A DNA stretch of 64,000 bases from Pseudaminobacter sp040049255 (GTDB lineage: Bacteria > Pseudomonadota > Alphaproteobacteria > Rhizobiales > Rhizobiaceae), in assembly GCF_040049255.1 (NCBI RefSeq), contig NZ_JBDZDR010000002.1, forward strand, positions 496,001 to 560,000, given 5' to 3'. The notes under the pieces were generated by a model. The model ran no database searches. It saw only the letters and a program-made list of their open reading frames with translations, and was not told where the DNA came from. Position 1 is the stretch's first letter; the number at the start of each line of letters is the position of its first letter. This document shows positions 18,252-27,018 of this stretch, in pieces. The position numbers and the translations under genes were made by a program.

Positions 18252-19385
18252 ATGTCCGCCGTGCGTCTTTCCGCCGACCTTTCCTCCACGCCGCAAAAAG
18301 CCGATTGGCTGGATACGATCCTGAAGGGAGATTGCGTCGCTGCGCTTAACAAGCTGCCCGAGAAGTCGGTCGACGTCATTTTTGCCGATCCGCCCTACAA
18401 TCTTCAGCTGAACGGAGAGCTGCTGCGTCCGGATCAGTCGAAAGTGGATGCGGTCGACGACGCCTGGGACCAGTTCGACAGCTTCGCGGCCTACGACGCC
18501 TTCACCCGCGCCTGGCTCCTGGCGGCGCGGCGCGTGCTGAAGCCGAATGGCACCATCTGGGTCATCGGCTCCTATCACAACATTTTCCGCGTCGGCGCCT
18601 CGATGCAGGACCTGGGCTACTGGATCCTCAACGACATCGTGTGGCGCAAGACCAATCCGATGCCGAACTTCCGCGGCCGCCGCTTCCAGAATGCGCATGA
18701 GACGCTGATCTGGGCCTCGCGCGACGCCAATTCCAAGAACTATACCTTCAACTACGACTCGCTGAAGGCCGCCAATGACGACGTCCAGATGCGCTCTGAC
18801 TGGCTGTTCCCGATTTGTACCGGCTCGGAGCGGCTGAAGAACGACGATGGCGACAAGCTGCACCCGACGCAGAAGCCGGAGGCGCTGCTGGCGCGCATCA
18901 TGATGGCCTCGACCAAGCCGGGCGACGTGGTGCTCGATCCTTTCTTCGGCTCAGGTACTACGGGGGCCGTGGCCAAGCGCCTAGGCCGCCATTTCGTCGG
19001 CATCGAGCGGGAGCAGGAATATATCGACGCCGCGAAGGCGCGCATCGATGCGGTGAAGCCGCTGGAGAGCGCCACGCTGACGGTACTCTCGGGCAAGCGC
19101 GCCGAGCCGCGCGTGGCTTTCGTGTCGCTCATCGATTCCGGCATGATGAAGCCGGGAACCGTGCTTTACGACTCGAAAAAGCGCTGGGCCGCGACCGTGC
19201 GCGCCGACGGCACGCTGGCGGTGGGCGACCAGGCTGGCTCCATCCACCGCCTCGGCGCGGCCGTGCAGGGACTGGACGCCTGCAACGGCTGGACGTTCTG
19301 GCACTATGAGCGCAATGGCGGCCTGACCCAGATCGACGAGCTGCGGCGCATCGCGCGCCTGGGCATGGAGCGGGCCGGCGCATGA
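18252..19385 (+). CDS. ccrM: CcrM cell-cycle DNA adenine methyltransferase (GANTC)
   Basis: Methylates adenine in GANTC and times replication-dependent transcription in alphaproteobacteria. The beta-class order is seen: catalytic motif FADPPYNLQLNGE at about residue 45, then the SAM-binding motif DPFFGSGTTGAVAKRLGR at about 235. The roughly 90-residue C-terminal extension, with TVLSGKRAEPRVAF and GWTFWHYER, is specific to CcrM and absent from HinfI-type enzymes. 377 residues is normal. It is divergent from a HAD gene. Confidence 0.96.
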   Translation: MSAVRLSADLSSTPQKADWLDTILKGDCVAALNKLPEKSVDVIFADPPYNLQLNGELLRPDQSKVDAVDDAWDQFDSFAAYDAFTRAWLLAARRVLKPNGTIWVIGSYHNIFRVGASMQDLGYWILNDIVWRKTNPMPNFRGRRFQNAHETLIWASRDANSKNYTFNYDSLKAANDDVQMRSDWLFPICTGSERLKNDDGDKLHPTQKPEALLARIMMASTKPGDVVLDPFFGSGTTGAVAKRLGRHFVGIEREQEYIDAAKARIDAVKPLESATLTVLSGKRAEPRVAFVSLIDSGMMKPGTVLYDSKKRWAATVRADGTLAVGDQAGSIHRLGAAVQGLDACNGWTFWHYERNGGLTQIDELRRIARLGMERAGA

Positions 19386-19433
19386 CCGGCCGCGCCCCGG
19401 CGCATCACCAGTTACCGATGAGCCGGGCTCCAG

Positions 19434-20045
19434 TCACCGGCTGATCCCGAAACGCTCGAGGTCTTCCTCGAGCGTTTTGGCATTCCGGAACAGCACCGCG
19501 TGCCAGCCGGCGGCCTTTGCGCCTTCCACATTCGGCAGGCTGTCGTCGATGAAGATGGTGGCCGAGGGCTGCAACCCGAATGTCGCGGCGTGGTGGTCAT
19601 AGATGCTGCGGTCGGGCTTGATCATGCCGATCTCGCCAGAGACAGTGACGCCGCGTGGCCGGTTGAGGAACGGGAACCGCTGCCTGGCCTCGTGGAATGT
19701 GTCCGCAGCGAAGTTCGTCAGCATGGTCACATCGTGGCCGCCATTGATGAGGTCTTCCATAATGGCGACGCTGTCGTCATAGGCGTGCGGCACCATCTCG
19801 TGCCAATGGCGACGGAAGTTGCGGATGTTTTCCTCATGGTCGGGGTGCTGTGCGATCAGCAGCGCCTCGGCTTCTTCCCAGGTCCGGCCGCGATCCTGCT
19901 CGATATTCCAGTCTTGGGTGCAGACCGTCTCGAAGAACCACTGGCGCTCCGCCTCGTCCGGGATCAGCCGGCTGAACGGCAGGGCAGGATCGTAGTGGAG
20001 CAGCACCTTGCCGATGTCGAAGACGATGTGGCGGATCTCGCTCAT
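19434..20045 (-). CDS. HAD-superfamily hydrolase, YihX-like
   Basis: 203 residues. Motif I is FDIGKVLLHYDP, where Gly replaces the second Asp. This DxG form is normal in the YihX (alpha-D-glucose-1-phosphate phosphatase) branch. TMLTNFA gives motif II, IKPDRSIYDH motif III and FIDDSLPNVEGAKAAGW motif IV. Its ATG at 20045 overlaps the mutY stop, so the two genes are co-transcribed. Substrate unknown. Confidence 0.9.
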   Translation of the reverse strand: MSEIRHIVFDIGKVLLHYDPALPFSRLIPDEAERQWFFETVCTQDWNIEQDRGRTWEEAEALLIAQHPDHEENIRNFRRHWHEMVPHAYDDSVAIMEDLINGGHDVTMLTNFAADTFHEARQRFPFLNRPRGVTVSGEIGMIKPDRSIYDHHAATFGLQPSATIFIDDSLPNVEGAKAAGWHAVLFRNAKTLEEDLERFGISR

Positions 20046-21175
20046 TTGGGCCTCTTTGTTGCGTGGGAATCAGGCTTTCTGGTCGCGCCGGGTATGGCAG
20101 CCTCGATTGCCTTTTTCATGACAGTGGGAAGAGCCTCGCCATGCAGCCCTTCTGCCGCCGCCCAGAAATGGCCGTGCGGCGCGGCCGCGCCGGAAACCTC
20201 GGCCCGGTAGACGTAAAGTTCCAGCGCGAAATGGGTGAAGACGTGGCTGATGCTGCCGGCCCGCCGCCAATCGGCGGGGAAGGGCGCGGCGTTGGCCGAC
20301 GTTTCGCCGTCGACACGGGCGGTCCAGCCCGTAGTCGGCACCTCGGTCATGCCGCCGAGCAGCCCTTTTTCGGGGCGCTTGCGCAGCAGGACCGCCCCGT
20401 CGGGACGTACCGCGACGAAGGCCGCGCCTTGCCGCGACGGCTTTTCGGCCTTGGGCGCGCGAACGGGATAAAGCTCAGGATCGGCATTGCCCAGAACCCG
20501 GCATTGTTCCCGCAGCGGGCAGAGCATGCAGCGCGGCCGGCGCGGGGTGCAGATGGTGGCGCCGAGGTCCATCATCGCCTGGGCGAAATCGCCGGGCCTG
20601 TCCTTCGGCACCAGAGTTTCCAGAAGGCTGCGGATCTCCGGCTTGGCGTCGGGCAGGGGCGTGTCGATCTCGTAAAGGCGCGACATGACGCGCTCGACAT
20701 TGCCGTCCATGACCGCCGCCGGCCGGTCGAAGGCGATGGAAGCGACCGCTGCCGCCGTATAGGGGCCGATGCCGGGCAAGGCGCGCAGGCCAGCTTCGGT
20801 CTCCGGAAACGCGCCGCCGTCGCGGGCGACGGCCTCGGCGCAGGCCTTGAGGTTGCGGGCACGGGAATAGTAGCCCAGTCCGGCCCAGGCCTTCATCACC
20901 TCGTCGCTTTCAGCGGCGGCGAGTGCGTGCACATCCGGCCATTTTTCCAGGAATGCGCGGAAATAGGGCTTTACCGCCTCGACGGTGGTCTGCTGCAGCA
21001 TGATTTCCGACAGCCAGACGCGATAGGGATCGGGACGCACACCGGCGGCGAATTCGCGCGGAGATATCCGCCACGGCAGCTCGCGATGATTATCGTCGTA
21101 CCAGGCGAGGAGACGCGAGGCGACCGTGGGTCGGGCCGCCTCGATGCTCTTGCGGGACGTGACTGGTGATGCCAT
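20042..21175 (-). CDS. mutY: A/G-specific adenine glycosylase MutY
   Basis: Removes adenine mispaired with guanine or 8-oxoguanine. The HhH-GPD core shows IMLQQTTVEAVKPYF, the hairpin LRALPGIGPYTAAAV and the catalytic Asp in VMDGNVERV. The [4Fe-4S] cluster cysteines have the C-x6-C-x2-C-x5-C spacing (CTPRRPRCMLCPLREQC). A Nudix-like C-terminal domain recognises the oxidised base. The start at 21175 (MASPVTSRKS) gives 377 residues. An open frame reaches 21559 but its extra 128 codons run antisense to the next gene. Confidence 0.95.
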   Translation of the reverse strand: MASPVTSRKSIEAARPTVASRLLAWYDDNHRELPWRISPREFAAGVRPDPYRVWLSEIMLQQTTVEAVKPYFRAFLEKWPDVHALAAAESDEVMKAWAGLGYYSRARNLKACAEAVARDGGAFPETEAGLRALPGIGPYTAAAVASIAFDRPAAVMDGNVERVMSRLYEIDTPLPDAKPEIRSLLETLVPKDRPGDFAQAMMDLGATICTPRRPRCMLCPLREQCRVLGNADPELYPVRAPKAEKPSRQGAAFVAVRPDGAVLLRKRPEKGLLGGMTEVPTTGWTARVDGETSANAAPFPADWRRAGSISHVFTHFALELYVYRAEVSGAAAPHGHFWAAAEGLHGEALPTVMKKAIEAAIPGATRKPDSHATKRPK

Positions 21176-21230
21176 TGATCGCCGGATTGCTACTTGCCCT
21201 TGCCGGGCGAAACTTATCTGGAGAACGCAC

Positions 21231-21737
21231 ATGGCAGGGAAAAAGCCGTTCGGCAATCCCGTTCCGGTCAGCGATCTCGCCAGCGAGATTCTCGATCCGG
21301 TGCTGCGCAAGCGCGCCGGCATTTCAGTCGGGCTGGTCCAGTCCTGGGAAGAGATCGTGGGCCCGCGGCTCGCCCTGAAGTCGCGGCCTGAAAAGATACA
21401 GTGGCCGCGCCGCATGCACGAGGACGACCCTTTCGAGCCGGCGACGCTGGTTGTGGCCTGCGAAGGGCTGGCCGCGCTGCACCTGCAGCACGAGACGGGC
21501 GAGGTCATCGGCCGCGTGAACGCCTTCCTCGGCTTCAATGCCATCGGGCGCCTGCGCATCGTGCAAAAGCCTGTCGCCAGCGCCTCTGCGGCGCCGAGGC
21601 CGCGCCCGCGTCAACTGACCGATTCCGAGCGCAAAAAGCTCTCCGGAACGGTGGGCCTGATCGAGGATGAAGGTCTGCGCGCCTCGTTGGAACGGCTGGG
21701 CGCCTCCATCATTGGCTCGAGACAAAGAAAATCCTGA
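21231..21737 (+). CDS. DUF721 (DciA-like) protein
   Basis: 168 residues. The DUF721 core is ISVGLVQSWEEIVGPRLA, then TLVVACEGLAALHLQHE and NAFLGFNAIGRLRIV. The family includes DciA, the helicase loader or operator of bacteria lacking DnaC, so a replication role is possible. GGAG at 21220-21223 precedes the ATG. It is divergent from mutY across 55 bases. Confidence 0.85.
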   Translation: MAGKKPFGNPVPVSDLASEILDPVLRKRAGISVGLVQSWEEIVGPRLALKSRPEKIQWPRRMHEDDPFEPATLVVACEGLAALHLQHETGEVIGRVNAFLGFNAIGRLRIVQKPVASASAAPRPRPRQLTDSERKKLSGTVGLIEDEGLRASLERLGASIIGSRQRKS

Positions 21738-21749
21738 CATTCTTCTCTC

Positions 21750-21767
21750 GGATTCGTGATTGAATCC
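21750..21767. repeat. Inverted repeat carrying two GANTC sites
   Basis: GGATTC (21750-21755) and GAATCC (21762-21767) are separated by six bases and followed by an A-rich run. Each arm holds one CcrM target (GATTC, GAATC). It lies between the DUF721 gene and the lipoprotein gene that follows it. It could be a weak terminator or a methylation-sensitive site. Confidence 0.4.
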
Positions 21768-21873
21768 AAAAAATTTGGTAATTGGATTGGGGATTTGGAT
21801 GCCTTAATTCGTGCCAACTCTCGCTTTTTGTTGCTTCGGCATCGCACACTCAAACGGCAGGCAGGTGATTCGC

Positions 21874-22587
21874 ATGACCCGTTCCATTTCGCGCAGAACT
21901 GTTATTTCCTCGTTGGCTGCCGTTCCAGCCGTGCTGGTGCTTGCCGGCTGCAGCGACGAATCGAGCGAAGCCGCCGGCGTGCAGGAAGCTGCAACGCCCG
22001 CTGCGCCGGCCACACCGGCAGTGGAGGCACCGAAGCCGCAGGGCTCAGCCGACATGGCCAAGCTGCTTCAGCCCGGCGCGCTGCCCGACGAGGTGCTAGG
22101 CAAGGCCGACGCGCCGGTGACCATCGTGGAATATGCCTCGATGACCTGTGGCCACTGCGCGCACTTCGCCAACACGACCTTCCCGGAGCTGAAGGCGAAG
22201 TATATCGACACCGGCAAGGTGCGGTTCGTCTTCCGCGAATTCCCCTTCGACCCGCGCGCGGAAGCGGCTTTCATGCTTGCCCGCTGCTCGAAGGACAATT
22301 ATTTCCCGATGGTCGAGGTGCTGTTCAAGCAGCAGGAGAACTGGGCCGGCGTGCAGGACGCCAAGTCCGCGCTCCTTCAAATCGCCAAACTGGCCGGTTT
22401 TTCACAGGAGTCGTTCGAGGCCTGCTTGACGGACCAGAAGCTTCTGGACGATGTCAGGGCAGTACAGCGACGCGGGGCGGAAGAATTTGGGGTCGACTCC
22501 ACCCCGTCCTTCTTCATCAACGGCAAGATGTACAAAGGGGCGATGTCTATTGAGGAAATGTCGGCGATTATCGACGGCATGCTCTGA
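21874..22587 (+). CDS. DsbA-family thioredoxin-fold lipoprotein
   Basis: 237 residues. The leader has a twin-arginine pair (SRRTVISSLAAVPAVLVLAGC) and a lipobox, so it is probably exported as a lipoprotein. A low-complexity Ala/Pro linker (about 45-70) leads to a DsbA fold with the redox pair CGHC in SMTCGHCAHFA and the cis-Pro region DSTPSFFINGK. Such proteins catalyse disulfide formation or isomerisation in the periplasm. It precedes smc, as in many rhizobia. ATG 21874 is chosen over 21811 because the signal peptide begins there. Confidence 0.9.
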   Translation: MTRSISRRTVISSLAAVPAVLVLAGCSDESSEAAGVQEAATPAAPATPAVEAPKPQGSADMAKLLQPGALPDEVLGKADAPVTIVEYASMTCGHCAHFANTTFPELKAKYIDTGKVRFVFREFPFDPRAEAAFMLARCSKDNYFPMVEVLFKQQENWAGVQDAKSALLQIAKLAGFSQESFEACLTDQKLLDDVRAVQRRGAEEFGVDSTPSFFINGKMYKGAMSIEEMSAIIDGML

Positions 22588-22599
22588 CGGCTCGGCTAT

Positions 22600-22621
22600 G
22601 CCGGGGCGCGTGCGCTCCGGC
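22600..22621. other. GC-rich hairpin between the DsbA-like gene and smc
   Basis: GCCGGGGCGC (22600-22609) can pair with GCGCTCCGGC (22612-22621), leaving a two-base apex and including one G-U pair. There is no T run. The smc ATG at 22648 lacks a recognisable Shine-Dalgarno sequence, so a structured leader is possible. Confidence 0.3.
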
Positions 22622-22647
22622 ACGCCTGCGGTCGCGGGTCCGCGCCC

Positions 22648-25600
22648 ATGAAGTTTTCCCGCCTGCGGCTTCTCGGTTTCAAGTCATTCGTCGAGCCAGG
22701 TGAGTTCGTGATCGAACGCGGCCTCACCGGCATCGTGGGGCCGAACGGCTGCGGCAAATCCAATCTGGTCGAGGCGCTGCGCTGGGTGATGGGCGAAAGC
22801 TCATACAAGAACATGCGCGCCTCGGGCATGGACGACGTGATCTTTTCCGGCTCCGGCAACCGACCCGCGCGCAACACCGCCGAAGTCACGCTTTTCCTCG
22901 ACAATAGCGACCGCACCGCGCCGCCCGCCTTCAACGACGCCGACGAATTGCAGGTGTCGCGCCGCATCGAGCGCGAGGCGGGTTCGATCTACCGCATCAA
23001 CGGCAAGGAAGCCCGCGCCAAGGACGTGCAGCTCCTGTTCGCCGACCAGTCGACCGGCGCGCGCTCGCCCTCGATGGTGGGGCAGGGGCGCATCGGCGAA
23101 CTGATCCAGGCCAAGCCGCAGGCGCGCCGTGCGCTTCTCGAAGAGGCAGCCGGCATTTCGGGCCTGCATACGCGTCGGCACGAGGCGGAGCTGCGCCTGC
23201 GCGCGGCGGAACAGAACCTCGAACGCCTCGACGACGTGGTTGGCGAACTCGAAAGCCAGATCGAGAGCCTGAAGCGGCAGGCGCGGCAGGCCTCGCGCTT
23301 CAAGAACCTGTCGGCCGACATCCGAAAGGCTGAAGCAACGCTGCTGCACCTGCGCTGGACGCAGGCCAAGGCGCAGGAAGGCGAGGCGCGCTCCGCACTC
23401 GCCACAGCCACTTCGCTGGTGGGCGAGCGCGCTGCCGCCCAGATGGCGGCGGCCAAGGAACAGGCCATCGGTGCCCATCGCCTGCCGGAACTGCGCGAGG
23501 CGGAAGCTGCGGCCGGGGCAATCTTCCAGCGGCTGACCATCGCACGCACGCAGATCGAGGAAGAGGCCGGCCGCGTGAAGGCGCGCCAGGCCGAGCTCGA
23601 ACGCCGCCTGCAGCAGCTCGACGCCGACATTGCGCGCGAGGAGCAACTCGTCCGCGACAATGCCGATATTCTTGGCCGGCTGGCCGAGGAAGAAGAGACG
23701 CTGAGGGACGAGAACGATGGCGCCGACGAGCGCGAGGCCGCGACAAGCGCCGCACTCGAGGAGGCGACCGCGACGCTTCAGCAGAGCGAAGCAGCGCTTT
23801 CCAAGCTGACCGCCGAGCGCGCCGAGGCGGCCGCCTCGCGCACCCAGTTCGAGCGCGCGCTGCGCGAGACGGCCGAACGCCGCGACCGCTTCGCGCGGCA
23901 GCTGGCCGAGGTGGACCGCGAGGTTTCGGAGATCGCCGCGCGCATCGCCGGGCTTGCCGACCCGGCCGAGAAGAAGCTTTTGGCCGACGAGGCCCAGGCC
24001 GCCCTTGAAGAGGCGGAGCTGGGTGCGGGCGAGGCCGAGCGCATGGTCGGCGAGGCGCGCGCTTCCGAGGCCGCTGCACGCCCGCCGCTGCAGGAGGCCC
24101 GGGCGGCACTGGCGCAGGTCGAGACCGAGGCGCGGACGCTCGCCAAGATCCTCAGCGCGACAAGCAGCGACGGTTTTCCGGCCGTGCTGGAGCAGATCAG
24201 CGTCGAGCGCGGCTACGAAACCGCTCTGGGTGCAGCCCTTGGCGAAGACCTCGACGTGCCGCTCGATCCGACAGCGCCGGTGCATTGGGGCGACAGCGAG
24301 CCGGCCGCAGGCGACCCGGCCCTGCCGCAAGGCGTGCAGAGCCTTGCCTCCGTTGTCCGTGCGCCAAAACAGCTTGCGCGGCGCCTGGCGCAGATCGGCA
24401 TCGTGGAGCCGGGCGAGGGACCGCGCCTGCAGGCGCTGCTGGCGCCCGGACAGCGGCTGGTGAGCCGCGACGGCGCGCTGTGGCGCTGGGACGGCTTTAC
24501 CGCAAGCGCCGATGCGCCGACCGCCGCCGCGCTGCGGCTCGCCCAGAAAAACCGGCTGGCAGAGCTTGAGGACGATGCGGTGGAATCTGCGGATAAAGTG
24601 CGCGTGGCCGAAAAGGTGCTCGCCGAGGCAGAAGCCGCCGTGCGCCAGCGCATCGACGAGGAGCGCCAGTCGCGCCAGGCCTGGCGCGATGCCCAGCACG
24701 CGGTCGACCAGGCACGCGATGCGCTGGCCAAGGCTGAGAAGGCCTCCGGCGAGCTTTCCAGCCGCCGCGCCGCGCTGGAAGATGCGCGCGCCCGCATCGA
24801 GGCTGATCACGAGGAAGCTGCCGCCGCCTATGTCGAGGCGGAGGAAATGCTGGCCGATGCGCCGGACCTCGGCGATCTGCAGTCGCGGCTCGACCAGGCC
24901 GCGGCCCAGGTTGCGCGCGACCGCGCGGCGGTCGCCGATGCCCGCGCAGTGCATGACGGACTGAGGCGCGAGGCGGAGGCACGCACGCGTCGGCTGGAAT
25001 CGATTGCGCTCGAGCGGCGCAACTGGACGCTGCGCGCCGAGAACGCGGCCGTGCACATCGCTTCGCTGCACGAACGGCAGGCCGAGGCGGCGGAGGAGCG
25101 CGAGAGGCTGATCGACGCGCCCGACGAGATCGACGAGCGCCGGCGCAGCCTGATGTCCCAGCTTTCGAAGGCCGAGGCCGAGCGCAAGGAAGCAGCCGAC
25201 CGGCTGCAGGAGGCTGAAAACCGGCAATCGGTTCTGGACAGGGCCGCGACCGAAGCCATCCAGGGCCTTTCGGAGGCGCGCGAGGCGCGCGGCCGCGCCG
25301 AGGAGCGGCTGACTGCCGCCGACGACCGCCGCAAGGAAATCGAGGCGCGCATCCACGAGGCGCTGAACACCGCGCCGCATCTGGTCATTCGCCATACCGG
25401 CCTGGAGCCCGACGACCCGCTGCCGGATACGGGCGAGGTGGAGCGCCGGTTGGAGCGGCTCAAGATCGAACGCGAGCGCCTGGGCGCAGTCAATCTGCGC
25501 GCGGAGGAGGAGCAGCGCGAGCTTTCCGAGCGGCATGAAGCCATCGTTTCGGAGCGCGACGACGTGATCGAGGCGATCCGCAAGCTGCGCCAGGCGATCC

Positions 25601-26106
25601 AGAGCCTTAACCGCGAGGGCCGCGAGCGGCTGCTGGCCGCGTTTGACAAAGTGAACGTGCAGTTCCAGCGGCTGTTCACCCACCTTTTCGGCGGCGGCAC
25701 CGCGGAGTTGCAACTGATCGAATCGGACGATCCGCTGGAGGCCGGGCTGGAAATCCTCGCCCGCCCGCCCGGCAAGAAGCCGCAGACCATGACGCTGCTC
25801 TCGGGCGGCGAGCAGGCATTGACGGCCATGGCGCTGATCTTTGCGGTGTTTCTTACCAACCCGGCGCCGATCTGCGTGCTGGACGAGGTGGACGCGCCGC
25901 TCGACGACCACAATGTCGAGCGCTTCTGCAACCTGATGGACGAGATGGCGCGCACCACCGAGACGCGCTTCGTCATCATCACCCACAACCCCATCACCAT
26001 GGCGCGCATGAACCGCCTGTTTGGCGTGACCATGGCCGAGCAGGGCGTGAGCCAGCTGGTTTCGGTGGACCTGCAGGCTGCCGAGCGCATGCGAGAGGCG
26101 AGCTGA
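22648..26106 (+). CDS. smc: Chromosome segregation protein SMC
   Basis: 1152-residue condensin ATPase. Walker A GIVGPNGCGKSNLVEALRW lies near residue 30. Two long coiled coils rich in Ala, Glu and Arg flank a hinge at about 500-620. The C-terminal head has the signature LLSGGEQALTAMAL and Walker B ICVLDEVDAPLDDHN. Length and order are those of a bacterial SMC. scpA and scpB are not in the window. No clear ribosome binding site precedes the ATG. Confidence 0.97.
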   Translation: MKFSRLRLLGFKSFVEPGEFVIERGLTGIVGPNGCGKSNLVEALRWVMGESSYKNMRASGMDDVIFSGSGNRPARNTAEVTLFLDNSDRTAPPAFNDADELQVSRRIEREAGSIYRINGKEARAKDVQLLFADQSTGARSPSMVGQGRIGELIQAKPQARRALLEEAAGISGLHTRRHEAELRLRAAEQNLERLDDVVGELESQIESLKRQARQASRFKNLSADIRKAEATLLHLRWTQAKAQEGEARSALATATSLVGERAAAQMAAAKEQAIGAHRLPELREAEAAAGAIFQRLTIARTQIEEEAGRVKARQAELERRLQQLDADIAREEQLVRDNADILGRLAEEEETLRDENDGADEREAATSAALEEATATLQQSEAALSKLTAERAEAAASRTQFERALRETAERRDRFARQLAEVDREVSEIAARIAGLADPAEKKLLADEAQAALEEAELGAGEAERMVGEARASEAAARPPLQEARAALAQVETEARTLAKILSATSSDGFPAVLEQISVERGYETALGAALGEDLDVPLDPTAPVHWGDSEPAAGDPALPQGVQSLASVVRAPKQLARRLAQIGIVEPGEGPRLQALLAPGQRLVSRDGALWRWDGFTASADAPTAAALRLAQKNRLAELEDDAVESADKVRVAEKVLAEAEAAVRQRIDEERQSRQAWRDAQHAVDQARDALAKAEKASGELSSRRAALEDARARIEADHEEAAAAYVEAEEMLADAPDLGDLQSRLDQAAAQVARDRAAVADARAVHDGLRREAEARTRRLESIALERRNWTLRAENAAVHIASLHERQAEAAEERERLIDAPDEIDERRRSLMSQLSKAEAERKEAADRLQEAENRQSVLDRAATEAIQGLSEAREARGRAEERLTAADDRRKEIEARIHEALNTAPHLVIRHTGLEPDDPLPDTGEVERRLERLKIERERLGAVNLRAEEEQRELSERHEAIVSERDDVIEAIRKLRQAIQSLNREGRERLLAAFDKVNVQFQRLFTHLFGGGTAELQLIESDDPLEAGLEILARPPGKKPQTMTLLSGGEQALTAMALIFAVFLTNPAPICVLDEVDAPLDDHNVERFCNLMDEMARTTETRFVIITHNPITMARMNRLFGVTMAEQGVSQLVSVDLQAAERMREAS

Positions 26107-26194
26107 GCGCCGCGCCTTGCGCGAGGTTCGGTGTCCCAAATTCTTTACCTCGGCGCAGCCAACTGGTAACTGACAGCCCTTGGCATAACTGCCC

Positions 26195-26225
26195 CCGGTC
26201 GCAGCCTACCCGGTCAAAACAAGGA
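26195..26225 (+). promoter_or_regulatory. Possible preQ1-I riboswitch aptamer upstream of queF
   Basis: CCGG at 26195-26198 can pair with CCGG at 26210-26213, closing an 11-base loop that contains AGCCTAC. After an A-rich linker (CAAAAC) comes AAGGA at 26221-26225, whose AGG can pair with CCT in the loop (26205-26207) as an H-type pseudoknot. This is the layout of class I preQ1 aptamers, and queF follows. The stem is only four pairs. A second hairpin lies at 26237-26259. Confidence 0.45.
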
Positions 26226-26295
26226 CACCGAGATCGCACATCGCAACCCTTGCGGTGTGACTGCGTTGGGGGCCTTATCGGAAAGGCGCTCACCC

Positions 26296-26763
26296 TTGTC
26301 GCAATCCAACGTCTACTCAGAACTCACGCAGCTCGGCAAAGACACGCCGATCCCCGCCAGCCCTGAAGAAGCCGTGCTGGAGCGGGTGCGCAATCCGCAG
26401 GCAGGCACCCGTTACTGCGTCCGCTTCACCGCGCCCGAATTCACCTCGCTCTGCCCGATGACGGGCCAGCCCGATTTCGCGCATCTGGTGATCGATTACG
26501 TTCCCCGCGAGTGGCTGGTTGAAAGCAAGTCCCTGAAACTGTTTCTCACTTCCTTCCGCAACCATGGAGCCTTCCATGAGGATTGCACCGTGTCGATCGG
26601 CAGGCGGCTCGTCGAATGCCTGGAGCCCGAATGGCTGAGGATCGGCGGCTACTGGTATCCGCGCGGCGGGATCCCCATCGACGTCTTCTATCAGACCGGC
26701 ACGGCGCCGGCCGACGTCTGGATCCCCGAGCAGGGCGTCCCGGCCTATCGCGGGCGGGGATGA
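26296..26763 (+). CDS. queF: 7-cyano-7-deazaguanine reductase (QueF)
   Basis: NADPH-dependent nitrile reductase that makes preQ1 for queuosine in tRNA. The catalytic Cys is in FTSLCPMTGQPDFAH. The signature ESKSLKLFLTSFRNHGAFHED covers the QueF motif (E-S/L-K-S-L-K), and the short unimodular length (about 155 residues) fits YkvM-type enzymes. No ATG exists near the conserved start. TTG at 26296 (LSQSNVYSELTQLG) is chosen because AAAGG lies nine bases before it; GTG at 26257 is an alternative. Confidence 0.92.
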   Translation: MSQSNVYSELTQLGKDTPIPASPEEAVLERVRNPQAGTRYCVRFTAPEFTSLCPMTGQPDFAHLVIDYVPREWLVESKSLKLFLTSFRNHGAFHEDCTVSIGRRLVECLEPEWLRIGGYWYPRGGIPIDVFYQTGTAPADVWIPEQGVPAYRGRG

Positions 26764-26819
26764 AGCCTCCGACGCACAGAATACAGCGCCTGGAACCCGG
26801 ATTTTTACTTGAAGGAAGG

Positions 26820-26894
26820 TGGCTGGGGCGCCTGGATTCGAACCAGGGAATGGCGGTACCAAAAACCGCTGCCTTACCGCTTGGCTACGCCCCA
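26820..26894 (-). tRNA. tRNA-Gln (anticodon UUG)
   Basis: Read on the minus strand, the acceptor TGGGGCG pairs with CGCCCCA, followed by discriminator G and an encoded CCA (26820-26822). The anticodon stem GCGGT/ACCGC closes the loop TTTTGGT with anticodon TTG. The T arm CCTGG-TTCGAAT-CCAGG is intact. 75 bases including CCA. It lies between queF and a VOC gene. Confidence 0.97.
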
Positions 26895-27018
26895 ATAGTC
26901 GACGCGTTCGAGTCGAGTCAGTGCGGCTTATATTCAGTGCGATCGAAAAGCACAATCTCGCGGCCGCAAATTTTGGCGCAGCAGGCGTGGTGAGCCTGCC
27001 GGAACTGAGGCCATCGGT

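Noticed and set aside
22801..26139. Minus-strand ORF of 1112 codons across smc
   Set aside because: Antisense shadow of smc; low-complexity composition and no recognisable motif.
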